Positions 23,041-31,201 are shown, counted from the first letter of the stretch. The stretch is DNA of 64,000 nucleotides from Vreelandella azerica (GCF_013112225.1 NZ_JABFHI010000003.1:372001-436000), one strand, 5' to 3'. Made by a program: numbers and translations. Notes: generated by a model from the letters alone, not told the origin.

Positions 23041-23064
23041 GCCGCTCTGAATAACCAGAGCGGC
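23041..23064 (-). terminator. Hairpin between iscA and ndk, possible terminator or attenuator
   Basis: A perfect 9-bp stem GCCGCTCTG / CAGAGCGGC with loop AATAAC lies 32 bp before the ndk start on the minus strand. The following bases (GATTTCTGTTATAG) are only moderately T-rich, so termination strength is uncertain. Confidence 0.45.
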
Positions 23065-23161
23065 ATGTCAAAAAAGTCAGCAGCCGGGAATCCCGAACTG
23101 CGCGGGGCGATTATAGCGTTTCCCGCCGATAATGAATACGGGCGTCTTGGTGCTGGCGCTT

Positions 23162-23488
23162 TTAAACCGTAAAGCTTTCGCCACAGCCGCATTCATCCTT
23201 GATATTCGGGTTATTGAAGCGGAAATAGCGGTTGAGCCCTTCGTTGACGAAGTCGACCTCACTGCCGTCAAGCATCTCCAGCGCTTCACGGTCGACAAAC
23301 ACCTTGGCGCCGTGGGCTTCGAAACTGATATCGGCAGGGTCAGCTTCATCTGCAAAATCGAGAACATAGCTGAAGCCGGAGCAGCCGCTGGGCTTAACTG
23401 AAACCTTCAGCCCCAGCCCTTTGCCGCGCTCGTCAAGCACGTGGTGAATCTGTTTGGCAGCGGCGGGTGTGATGGTTAATGATGCCAT
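23162..23488 (-). CDS. iscA: A-type iron-sulfur carrier protein, IscA-like
   Basis: A-type carriers pass iron-sulfur clusters to target proteins. The 108-residue protein has the three invariant cysteines: Cys36 in KPSGCSGFSY and Cys100/Cys102 in DECGCGES. It lies 20 bp after iscS. IscA and ErpA are hard to separate by sequence alone; I name it by position. No iscU, hscB, hscA or fdx gene lies between it and ndk, unlike the full isc operon of E. coli or Pseudomonas. Confidence 0.88.
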   Translation of the reverse strand: MASLTITPAAAKQIHHVLDERGKGLGLKVSVKPSGCSGFSYVLDFADEADPADISFEAHGAKVFVDREALEMLDGSEVDFVNEGLNRYFRFNNPNIKDECGCGESFTV

Positions 23489-23508
23489 GAGGGTGTCTCC
23501 TGAAAATA

Positions 23509-24666
23509 TTAGCGTAAGCCGTCGACGGCGTGGGCCAGTACGTGCAAGGTATGCTCAATGTCGTCCTGGGTGGTGTAACGCCCGAGGCTGAAACGCAGGG
23601 ATGCCAATGCCAGCCGACGCGGAATACCTACGCCCAGAAGCACATAGGAAGGGTCCACGCTGGCTGAGTTGCAGGCAGAGCCGGTGGATACGGCGATATC
23701 ACGCAGCGCCATCAACAAGGGTTCTGCCTCAACGCCGTCAAACGCAACGTTGATAATGTTGGGTACCGCATTGTCAGCGGGTGAATTAAGAAAGACACCG
23801 CCAATCTGCTGCAGGCCATTGAGAAAATTTTGCCTGAGATGGGTGATGCGCTGCTGCTCTTCTAAACTGTACTGCTGCGCCAGGGCAAAGGCTTCTCCCA
23901 TGGCGGCAATCTGGTGAGTGGGCAAGGTGCCGGAACGCATGCCGCGTTCATGCCCACCACCGTGAATCAAGGCTTCAATACGCAACGAGGGGTCACGCTT
24001 GACATACAAGGCGCCCACGCCTTTGGGGCCATAGGCCTTATGGCCGGAAAGCGACATCAGATCCACCGACTGGGCAACGACATCCAGTTCAATGCGGCCA
24101 ACGGCCTGAGCCGCATCGGTATGGAAGGCGGCACCAAACTGATGGGCAACTTCAGCCAGCGCCTTGATATCGTTGATGCTGCCAAGCTCGTTATTGACCG
24201 CCATCAAGGATACCAGGGCGGTATCATCGCGCATGACTTCACGCAATTGCGTAGGCGTTATGCAGCCATCATTGCCTGGTTTGAGCCAGGTCACTTCTAC
24301 GCCTTCGGACGCCAGCGCCTTGGCGGTGTCCACTACGGCCTTGTGTTCGATAATTGACGTTATCAGATGGCGGCCACGAGCCCGATTGGCCCGCATGAAG
24401 CCGGTAAGCGCCAGGTTGTCGGCTTCGGTCGCGCCGCTGGTCCAGACGATTTCTCTTGGGTCAGCGTTGATGGTATCTGCCACTTGGCGCCGCGCGTGCT
24501 CCACCGCCTGTTCTGCCTGCCAGCCAGACATATGGCTGCGTGAGGCCGGGTTGGCAAACAACTGATCAACGGTCAGATAGCGCTGCATTACTGTCGCCAC
24601 GCGTTCATCTACTGGGGTAGTGGCCGCGTAATCAAGGTAAATGGGGCGGGTAGGCGTGGAAGACAT
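23509..24666 (-). CDS. iscS: Cysteine desulfurase, IscS-like, without the C-terminal tail
   Basis: This PLP enzyme takes sulfur from cysteine for iron-sulfur clusters and thio-modifications. From the ATG at 24666 it is 385 residues: N-terminal YLDYAATTP, PLP lysine Lys210 in SLSGHKAYGPKGVG, and catalytic Cys332 in STGSACNSAS. E. coli IscS (404 residues) continues about 20 residues past the last helix seen here, a region involved in docking IscU. This protein stops at AHAVDGLR, and the 20-bp gap to iscA cannot hide a missing tail. The loss matches the missing iscU. It follows iscR by 28 bp. Confidence 0.92.
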   Translation of the reverse strand: MSSTPTRPIYLDYAATTPVDERVATVMQRYLTVDQLFANPASRSHMSGWQAEQAVEHARRQVADTINADPREIVWTSGATEADNLALTGFMRANRARGRHLITSIIEHKAVVDTAKALASEGVEVTWLKPGNDGCITPTQLREVMRDDTALVSLMAVNNELGSINDIKALAEVAHQFGAAFHTDAAQAVGRIELDVVAQSVDLMSLSGHKAYGPKGVGALYVKRDPSLRIEALIHGGGHERGMRSGTLPTHQIAAMGEAFALAQQYSLEEQQRITHLRQNFLNGLQQIGGVFLNSPADNAVPNIINVAFDGVEAEPLLMALRDIAVSTGSACNSASVDPSYVLLGVGIPRRLALASLRFSLGRYTTQDDIEHTLHVLAHAVDGLR

Positions 24667-24694
24667 GGAGCACTCTGTGATAAATACGCTGTGA

Positions 24695-25162
24695 TTATGG
24701 CGTTGAGGCAAAAATACCGGCATCCAGTCGCGCCTGCTGGCGAGACGCTACCTGTTGGACATCGTTGCGCTGTAGCAGTTGTTCCAGCGTAACGTCGTCG
24801 AGAAACTGGCGAATCTGGCCGGATAGTTCACACCACAGATGATGGGTCAGGCAGGTGTCGCCCTGCTGGCAATCGGAAAGTCCGTGGCAGCGGGTGGCAT
24901 CAACGGTTTCGTTGACTGCGTCAATCACCCGGGAAACGGTAATCTCGCTGGCCGATAGTGCCAGCAGATAACCGCCTCCGGGGCCGCGAACGCTTTTCAC
25001 CAGGCCTGCGCGTCTTAAGCGGGCAAACAGTTGCTCAAGATATGACAGGGAAATCCCCTGGCGTTGCGAAATATCGCCCAGGCTGGTGGGGCTAATGCCC
25101 GCGTTGATCGCCAGATCGAGCATGGCGGTCACCGCATAGCGGCCTTTGGTCGTTAATCGCAT
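24695..25162 (-). CDS. iscR: Iron-sulfur-sensing transcriptional regulator IscR (Rrf2 family)
   Basis: IscR carries a [2Fe-2S] cluster and represses the isc promoter when the cluster is loaded. The Rrf2 winged helix starts [17 protein letters not shown] and includes [10 protein letters not shown]. The ligands Cys92, Cys98, Cys104 and the usual histidine (His107) are in [17 protein letters not shown]. It is intact at 155 residues and first in the reduced isc cluster. A candidate IscR site overlaps its promoter (25192-25221). Confidence 0.95.
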   Translation of the reverse strand: MRLTTKGRYAVTAMLDLAINAGISPTSLGDISQRQGISLSYLEQLFARLRRAGLVKSVRGPGGGYLLALSASEITVSRVIDAVNETVDATRCHGLSDCQQGDTCLTHHLWCELSGQIRQFLDDVTLEQLLQRNDVQQVASRQQARLDAGIFASTP

Positions 25163-25191
25163 GGCGACACCTTGAATAACATTGATGCGCC

Positions 25192-25221
25192 ATTATGGGA
25201 AAGCCCGACTGCTTTGGTCAA
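25192..25221 (-). promoter_or_regulatory. Predicted iscR promoter with overlapping type-1 IscR operator
   Basis: On the minus strand TTGACC (25216-25221) and CATAAT (25192-25197) form a sigma-70-like promoter with an 18-base spacer, 29 bases before the iscR ATG. The same bases 25205-25221 read TTGACCAAAGCAGTCGG, which matches the E. coli type-1 IscR consensus YYGACTRwwwYAGTCRR at 15 of 17 positions by my count. Repressor binding there would cover the -35 box, giving the known negative feedback. Confidence 0.65.
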
Positions 25222-26119
25222 CCTTTACTTGAGGAGGTGCTGTCGGTGTCAGTATCTTTATCTGCTGCTGCATGAGCGTTAGCGTCGCTTGAGCGACGCG
25301 CCGCCTTGCCTTGGGCTGACAGCGGCGGACAGCCATTATCGGTTTCGTCAAGAATGTCAGCAAAGTCTTCATCGCGCAGTTCCGGCAGCTGGTTACCCCG
25401 GTAGCTGGCGTCCAGCTTGGAAAGCGTTGAGCACATCCGCTCAATCCGCTCATCCACCGCATGCATATGGTCAAGCATGGCCTGCATGGAGCGTGCTACC
25501 GGGTCTGGCATATCCTGGCTGACCCCGTAGGCGTCAAAGCCGAATTTCTTGTGGATGGCTTCCCGACGCGCAGGATCAATATCAAGTTCTTCCTCGACAT
25601 CCGGGTCAGCGCGCTTGACGATCTTGCCGGGAATCCCGACCACGGTCGCGCCAGCCGGTACTTCCTTGGTGACCACGGCGTTGGAGCCAATCTTGGCGCC
25701 TTCCCTGACGGTGAAAGGGCCGAGGATCTTGGCGCCAGCGCCAACGATCACGCCGTTTTCAAGGGTAGGGTGGCGTTTGCCTTTATTCCAGCTGGTGCCG
25801 CCCAAGGTCACACCATGGTAAAGCGTGACGTCATTGCCAATGATCGCTGTTTCGCCAATCACCACGCCCATGCCATGGTCAATAAAAATCGCCGCCCTAT
25901 GGTGGCGCCAGGGTGAATCTCGACCCCTGTCAGCCAGCGGGAAAAAGTTGAAAGTGTCCGCGCCAGCCATTTGGCATTCTTTTTCCACAGCCAATGGTTC
26001 AACCGATGCAATAACAAAGCGTGCAGACCCGGATAGTTGGTAAGCACCTCCATGAAATTACGCGCCGCCGGGTCGCGGTCAAATACACTATTGATATCTT
26101 CACGCAGGCGTTCAAACAT
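25218..26119 (-). CDS. cysE: Serine O-acetyltransferase (frameshifted)
   Basis: CysE makes O-acetylserine for cysteine synthesis. The N-terminal helical part is followed by left-handed beta-helix hexapeptides ([40 protein letters not shown]). The frame breaks in IGRRFL; adding one base to the A5 run at 25884-25888 gives [18 protein letters not shown]. The repaired length is about 300 residues, longer than E. coli CysE because of a C-terminal tail rich in Ala, Asp and Ser. It sits upstream of iscR on the same strand, coupling cysteine supply to cluster assembly as in several gammaproteobacteria. Confidence 0.93.
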
Positions 26120-26251
26120 GCGGTAGTCCTATCGTGGTTTATCGACACATGTCATCGGCCAGGTCAGCAGCGCGATGTCAGTCGTTAAAAAGGATTTTAA
26201 AATGAATTAAGTGTTTATGGTGAGGGCAGTGGCGCTGCTATTCAAGCCAGC

Positions 26252-27031
26252 TCATTCGTGTGTCGATGGGTTGTCAGGGGTCGTCTTTGTCCTGGCTGCC
26301 TGCTTTTCGGTGGCGGTCAATATGCCACGCAGGATATTCAGCTCTATCTGTTCTGGCCGGGCGCGCAGGTAAAGTCTGCGTAAACGTGCCATCAGCTGGC
26401 GTGGTTTTGCCGGATCATGAAACTCGATGGCAACCAGGGTGCGCTCCAGGTGCTCAAAATAGCGTTCCAGATCAGCGTGAGTGGCCAGGGTGTCATCGTG
26501 CTCGTCAGACGAAAGCTCAGGCGCTTGGGTTTGTGTTGCCAGCCAGGCCAGGCGACATTCGTAGGCCACCACCTGCACGGCAGCGGCAAGGTTGAGTGAG
26601 CTGAAGTCAGCGTTGGTGGGGATGTGCACATGGGCATTGCAGCGCTGCAGTTCGGCGTTGGTCAGGCCGCTATCTTCGCGCCCGAACACCAGTGCCACCC
26701 GCGAACCAGACGGCTGGCACTCTGAGGGCAGACGTTCCGCCAGCTCCCGTGGTGAGACCATCGGCCAGGGCAGGGTGCGCGAGCGGGCACTGGCACCCAC
26801 GGTGAAGGTGCAGTCAGCCACGGCGTCTTCGAGATCTGCGTGAATACGAGCATTATGCAGCAGATGATCCGCGCCAGAGGCGCGTGAAATACTCTCCTGA
26901 TGAATCACCTCGCAGCGTGGGGCGACAAGGGCAAGGTCGCTTAGCCCCATATTGTGCATGGCGCGGGCAACGGCGCCGATATTGCCAGGGTGGCTGGTAC
27001 CAATCAGAACAATGCGCAGACGATCAAGCAT
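26252..27031 (-). CDS. trmJ: tRNA (cytidine/uridine-2'-O-)-methyltransferase TrmJ
   Basis: TrmJ 2'-O-methylates position 32 of tRNAs. The SPOUT-class knot motifs are visible: IVLIGTSHPGNIGAVARAMHNMG at the N-terminus, LVFGREDSGLTN and IPTNADFSSLNLAAAVQVVAYE. A C-terminal extension (about 170-259) is typical of TrmJ. It is intact at 259 residues and divergent from suhB, with 290 bp between them; this trmJ/suhB pairing is common in gammaproteobacteria. Confidence 0.94.
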   Translation of the reverse strand: MLDRLRIVLIGTSHPGNIGAVARAMHNMGLSDLALVAPRCEVIHQESISRASGADHLLHNARIHADLEDAVADCTFTVGASARSRTLPWPMVSPRELAERLPSECQPSGSRVALVFGREDSGLTNAELQRCNAHVHIPTNADFSSLNLAAAVQVVAYECRLAWLATQTQAPELSSDEHDDTLATHADLERYFEHLERTLVAIEFHDPAKPRQLMARLRRLYLRARPEQIELNILRGILTATEKQAARTKTTPDNPSTHE

Positions 27032-27166
27032 AATAGGATCCGCGTTAGGAGCAGGTGAAGGAAATGGCGTTGATGAGCTGATAAACGGGGCTAGCGGTTA
27101 TGACTCAAGTAAATGACGGGTCAGGTAAAATTCTAGCACGAATGACGGCCGATGCTATAAAGCGCA

Positions 27167-27195
27167 TGGCGAGCCGGTGGGGGCTCTGTTAGAAT
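27167..27195 (+). promoter_or_regulatory. Possible suhB promoter
   Basis: TGGCGA (27167-27172), a 17-base spacer and TAGAAT (27190-27195, five of six bases of the consensus -10) lie in the trmJ-suhB divergent region, upstream of the boxA-like element. The -35 match is weak. Transcription from here would start near 27202 and leave a leader of about 120 bases. Confidence 0.4.
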
Positions 27196-27236
27196 GCGCC
27201 CCCACGACGGCAGCGTATTGTGCCGTTGACGATATT

Positions 27237-27248
27237 CGTTCTTTAACA
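27237..27248 (+). promoter_or_regulatory. boxA-like antitermination element in the suhB leader
   Basis: CGTTCTTTAACA matches the E. coli rRNA-leader boxA (TGCTCTTTAACA) at 10 of 12 positions. A second partial copy, GTTCTTTA, follows about 15 bases later (27254-27261). BoxA is the RNA element bound by NusB/NusE, and in E. coli the suhB leader itself carries one through which the Nus complex, including SuhB, controls suhB. The element is 74 bases before the suhB ATG. Two hairpins, 27178-27204 and 27207-27226, precede it. Confidence 0.6.
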
Positions 27249-27321
27249 TTTCTGTTCTTTAGCGCCGCTCTTGAAAACCCGTTTTCAAGGGCAGGCCGGA
27301 AGTTCGCATAAAGGCCCTCTC

Positions 27322-28116
27322 ATGAATCCAATGGTTCAGTTTACCCTGCGTGCTGCGCGTAGCGCCGTCGAGCAATTTTTACGTATCCGTGAGCGCATTG
27401 AAAACGCTCACGATGAAGCCAACCTTGAGCGTTTGCTTGAAGAAGCCGCACGCAAGGCTGAAGCCACCATCGTGCAGCAGCTCGAGCGTGGTTACCCTCA
27501 GCATGGCCTGGTAGGCCGTTACACTGACCATAAGAAAGGCGTGGATGAAGGCGCAGATGTCGTCTGGAAAATCGAGCCCATGCACGGATATTCCAATCTG
27601 GCCGTAGCGGGCAAAGGTTTTGCGCTGTCAGTCGTATGTCTGGTGAAGAACCGCCCTGAACATGCGGTCATCCTCGCCCCCTTTGCTGATGACGAATACA
27701 TCGCCAGCCGTGGCCGGGGTGCTCAGTACAACGGTAAGCGTATGCGGGTCAGCAAGCCGACGGCGGTGGCTGGAACGCGCAGCGCCATGAGCCTGCCGGA
27801 AAGCTCGCTGCGCTCGCGTCATTTACCTGCCTACCTGACGCTTACCCAGCAGCTGGCACCGCAATTGGAAACCCTGGTGGCTACAGGCAGTGGTTTGCTG
27901 GACATTTGTGAAGTAGCCACCGGTCGCGTTGATAGTGCCTTTGTGCTGGGCATCGAGGAACAGGATATGCAGGTGGGTACTCTGCTGCTCAAAGAGGCCG
28001 GCGCACTGATCGGTGCCCCGGACGGCAAGCCGACAATCAGTGCAGAAGGTTTGTTGATGGCCGCTGGCCCGCGCCTTTACAAGGCACTGATCAAACAGTT
28101 AGCGCCGCACTTCTGA
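27322..28116 (+). CDS. suhB: SuhB-like inositol-monophosphatase-family protein with degenerate active site
   Basis: The fold and position are those of SuhB (MNPMVQFTLRAARSA at the N-terminus, LQLERGYPQH-like strand, RGAQYNG, VATGSGLLDICEVATGRVD). The metal site is not: the usual WVIDPLDGTTNF is WKIEPMHGYSNL at 82-93, so the Asp ligands are Glu85 and His88, and the upstream EES glutamates are absent (GLVGRYTDH, 62-70). Only the motif-2 Asp215 remains. Phosphatase activity is therefore unlikely. In E. coli SuhB works in the Nus rRNA antitermination complex without needing catalysis, and the leader here has a boxA. The frame is intact, 264 residues from the ATG at 27322. Confidence 0.85.
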   Translation: MNPMVQFTLRAARSAVEQFLRIRERIENAHDEANLERLLEEAARKAEATIVQQLERGYPQHGLVGRYTDHKKGVDEGADVVWKIEPMHGYSNLAVAGKGFALSVVCLVKNRPEHAVILAPFADDEYIASRGRGAQYNGKRMRVSKPTAVAGTRSAMSLPESSLRSRHLPAYLTLTQQLAPQLETLVATGSGLLDICEVATGRVDSAFVLGIEEQDMQVGTLLLKEAGALIGAPDGKPTISAEGLLMAAGPRLYKALIKQLAPHF

Positions 28117-28159
28117 AACGCTGCTGATAACCGTTTGGCGGGTTAGCTTTATGCCCATG

Positions 28160-28198
28160 AAAAACGCCCTGTGGAGTCTTACTCCGCAGGGCGTTTTT
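28160..28198. terminator. Strong bidirectional terminator between suhB and secF
   Basis: A long hairpin, AAAAACGCCCTG with CAGGGCGTTTTT, continues inward as GGAGT/ACTCC around a CTT loop. A and T tracts flank both ends. It separates convergent suhB and secF. Confidence 0.9.
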
Positions 28199-28252
28199 GT
28201 AGGCGCTTGATGGCTCGTTTTACTGGCCATCAAGCGTCAGGTCAGGCCTGAT

Positions 28253-29176
28253 TCAAGGCAGTTCATCTTCCTCGTCAACATCTCTGCGCGCAGGGATCAG
28301 GTCTTCGCGCTTGAGCTTCAACGGCAGCAGCAAGGCACCTGAAATGTAGATGGAGGAGAATGTGCCAATCACCACGCCAATCAGCAGGGCCAGGGCAAAG
28401 TTCTCGATCATGTCGCCGCCCAAGAGCAGCAGGGCCAGTAACACCAGCAAAGTAGTACCTGACGTGGCCAATGTACGCGATAGCGTGGCGTTGATCGCTT
28501 CGTTGAAAATGGCCGGCATGTCGTCGATCTGCGAGGTGCGGATGGCTTCACGAATGCGGTCATAGACAACAATGGTGTCGTTCAGCGAATAGCCGATCAC
28601 TGCCAGGATGGCGGCCAGGACGGTCAGATCAAACTCGATGTTGAAGAGCGCAAAGATGCCGATAACAATAATCACGTCATGCAAAAGCGCCATCAGTGCG
28701 CCAATCGCAAACTTGTATTGAAAGCGAAAGGCCACATAGAGCATCACCACGCCAAGGGCGACCAGCATGCCCATGCCGCTCTGGTCGCGCAGTTGATCGC
28801 CCACCTGGGCGCCAACAAATTCAGCACGTACAAGATCCACTTGTGTGCCGCTGTCGCGCAATAAGCTGACTACCTGATCGCCCACGTCCGGGTCGAACGC
28901 CTGCTGCAGGCGAATCAGCACCTCAGTGGAAGCACCAAAGGTCTGTACGGCAACATCGCGAAAACCCTGCTCTTCGAGCAGTTGGCGAATGGCGTCCAGT
29001 GAGGGAGCGCTTGCGTAACGTACTTCAATTAAGGTGCCGCCAGTAAAGTCCAGCCCCAGGTTGAGCTGTAGGGAAAAGGTCGCAATGACCGAGATCACCA
29101 GCATCACCGCTGACACAATAAAGGCCAGTTTGCGGCGGCCCATGAAGTCGATCTGCCTATCCGTGATGGGTTTCAT
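28253..29176 (-). CDS. secF: Protein translocase subunit SecF
   Basis: SecF, with SecD, uses the ion gradient to pull exported proteins into the periplasm. Six membrane helices are expected: one at about 17-35, the periplasmic domain with GLDFTGGTLIEV, and the C-terminal helices with GYSLNDTIVVYDRIRE, the conserved SecF signature. It is intact at 307 residues and ends in an acidic tail (RRDVDEEDELP). It follows secD by 34 bp. Confidence 0.96.
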   Translation of the reverse strand: MKPITDRQIDFMGRRKLAFIVSAVMLVISVIATFSLQLNLGLDFTGGTLIEVRYASAPSLDAIRQLLEEQGFRDVAVQTFGASTEVLIRLQQAFDPDVGDQVVSLLRDSGTQVDLVRAEFVGAQVGDQLRDQSGMGMLVALGVVMLYVAFRFQYKFAIGALMALLHDVIIVIGIFALFNIEFDLTVLAAILAVIGYSLNDTIVVYDRIREAIRTSQIDDMPAIFNEAINATLSRTLATSGTTLLVLLALLLLGGDMIENFALALLIGVVIGTFSSIYISGALLLPLKLKREDLIPARRDVDEEDELP

Positions 29177-29210
29177 TATTACCTCTTGAAATCTGTGCCA
29201 AACGCTGAGA

Positions 29211-31067
29211 TCAGATCCACAGCTTTTTAACGGGTTTGCCGCCGTAGGTCAGGTTCACCATGGCACGTGTGACCAGCAGCGCAGTAAACAGTGAGGTCAG
29301 GATGCCGATGGACAGCGTCACGGCAAAGCCCTTGACCGGCCCGGTGCCGATTGAGAACAGGATGATAGCCACCAGCAGGGTGGTGATATTGGCATCCACG
29401 ATAGAGGTGAAGGCGCGCTCATAACCTGCGTTGATCGCCTGCTGCACCGATAAACCATTACGCAATTCTTCGCGTATACGTTCGAATATCAGTACGTTGG
29501 CATCCACGGCCATACCGAGTGTCAGTACGATGCCGGCAATGCCGGGCAGGGTCAGAGTAGCGCCAAGCATTGACATGACGGCTACCAGCAGGGTGAGGTT
29601 GAGCGCCAGTGCCACGTTGGCAAACACGCCAAACATCTTGTAACGCACCAGCATGAACAGCACCACCAGTAGCAGGCCGATCTGTACGGAAAGAATCCCA
29701 CGCTCGATATTTTCCTGGCCAAGGCTTGGGCCAATAGTGCGCTCCTGGGCGAAGTAAATGGGCGCCGCTAATGAGCCTGAACGCAGCAGCAGCGCTAGGT
29801 CAGCTGCTTCATTGGCAGAATCAAGCCCGGTAATCCGGAAACTGTTACCCAGCGCGCTCTGAATAGTCGCCAAGCTGATCAGGCCGCGCTCAACATAAGG
29901 GTCGCGCACCGTGGTTTCTTCACCGGTCTCCGGGTCAGTGACGGTGCGTTCTTCGCTCTTGTGCTCAATGAACAGCACCGCCATGTTGCGCCCAATATTG
30001 GTGCGCGTGGCACGGTTCATCAGGGTGCCGCCGGTGCCATCCAGGTCGATGTTGACCTGAGGACGTCCGTTTTCATCAAAGCTGTGGTTGGCACTGGATA
30101 CCCGGTCGCCAGTAATGATCACATCGCGCATCAGGGTGGCGGTGCGGCTCGGATCATTGCGGAAGGTGTGCTCTTCGGTTTCCTGTTCAGGGGTATCCGG
30201 GCGCGCCTCAAGGCGGAATTCAAGATTGGCAGTGGCACCGACAATCCGCTTGGCGGCCGTGGTGTCCTGAACCCCGGGCAATTCGACCACAATCTGATTG
30301 GGCCCCTGGCGCTGCACCAGCGGTTCGGCAACCCCCAGTTCATTGACGCGGTTGCGCAAGGTGGTCAGGTTCTGGTTGATGGCGTAATCCTGAATCTCGG
30401 TGACGGCCTGCTCGCTCATGGTCATGAGCAGGCGAGCGCCGCGACCATCGCCTTCACTGGTGTATTCGAACTCCGGGAATTCACGGCTGATCAGGGTACG
30501 TGCCTGCGCGCGGTCTTCGGCATTAACAAACGTCAGGGAAAGCGTGCGCCCGTCAATCTCGGTATCCCGGTAGCGAATACGCTCATCGCGCAGCAGCTCA
30601 CGCATGGCGCTGGCGTTGACTTCAAGGCGCTGGGTTACCGCTGCCTCCATATCCACTTCAAGTAGAAAGTGGACGCCACCGCGCAGATCAAGCCCCAGTG
30701 TCATGGGCGATGCTGAAAAAGCGCGCAGCCAGCTAGGCGTGGCTTCTGCCAGGTTGAGTGCGACGGTGACGTCATCACCTAGCTGCTCGCTGATCAGTTC
30801 GCGGGCGGCTAGCTGGTCACTGCTGTTGCGTAGCCGGATTAACCACTGATCACCGCTGGCTTCGGTGGATTTAACACGGATATCGTTGTCGGTAAGCGTA
30901 GTTTCAATGCGTTCGATATCGTCTTGGTTTAGAGTGCTGTCAGCCTGGCGAGTGCTGATCTGTACGGCGGGATCTTCAGGAAACAGATTGGGAAGCGAAT
31001 AAATAAGGCCGGCCACTAGAATGACCAATATCAGAAGATACTTCCACAGGGGGTAACGGTTGAGCAT
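29211..31067 (-). CDS. secD: Protein translocase subunit SecD
   Basis: I chose the ATG at 31067 (MLNRYPLWKYLLILVIL), which matches the family N-terminus; 618 residues. A first membrane helix is followed by a large periplasmic region, including LGLDLRGGVHFLLEVD, and five C-terminal helices with GMAVDANVLIFERIREE, the SecD signature. The P1 domain is acidic, as expected for a salt-adapted periplasm. Order is yajC-secD-secF; inverted repeats lie between yajC and secD. Confidence 0.96.
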   Translation of the reverse strand: MLNRYPLWKYLLILVILVAGLIYSLPNLFPEDPAVQISTRQADSTLNQDDIERIETTLTDNDIRVKSTEASGDQWLIRLRNSSDQLAARELISEQLGDDVTVALNLAEATPSWLRAFSASPMTLGLDLRGGVHFLLEVDMEAAVTQRLEVNASAMRELLRDERIRYRDTEIDGRTLSLTFVNAEDRAQARTLISREFPEFEYTSEGDGRGARLLMTMSEQAVTEIQDYAINQNLTTLRNRVNELGVAEPLVQRQGPNQIVVELPGVQDTTAAKRIVGATANLEFRLEARPDTPEQETEEHTFRNDPSRTATLMRDVIITGDRVSSANHSFDENGRPQVNIDLDGTGGTLMNRATRTNIGRNMAVLFIEHKSEERTVTDPETGEETTVRDPYVERGLISLATIQSALGNSFRITGLDSANEAADLALLLRSGSLAAPIYFAQERTIGPSLGQENIERGILSVQIGLLLVVLFMLVRYKMFGVFANVALALNLTLLVAVMSMLGATLTLPGIAGIVLTLGMAVDANVLIFERIREELRNGLSVQQAINAGYERAFTSIVDANITTLLVAIILFSIGTGPVKGFAVTLSIGILTSLFTALLVTRAMVNLTYGGKPVKKLWI

Positions 31068-31096
31068 GCAAGCCCTGCCTTCAGTGTCAAACGGAA

Positions 31097-31126
31097 TGCC
31101 GTGCATTGCCTGGGCAACGCACGGCA
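31097..31126. repeat. Inverted repeat in the yajC-secD gap
   Basis: TGCCGTGC then TTGCC pairs with GGCAA then GCACGGCA: a 14-bp stem with one A/C mismatch and a 2-base loop, 30 bases before the secD ATG. There is no T-tract after it, so it is not an ordinary terminator. It might influence secD translation or mRNA processing. Confidence 0.55.
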
Positions 31127-31153
31127 TGGTTCATCATCTTTCTGACTCTCTCA

Positions 31154-31189
31154 CCCCTGCCGGGGTGGCTGGCACCTGTTCGGCAGGGG
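31154..31189. repeat. Second inverted repeat in the yajC-secD gap
   Basis: CCCCTGCC (31154-31161) and GGCAGGGG (31182-31189) form an 8-bp stem around 20 bases. It lies 13 bases past the yajC stop on the minus strand and is followed by no T-run. Confidence 0.45.
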
Positions 31190-31201
31190 CAAAAGGGCAG
31201 A

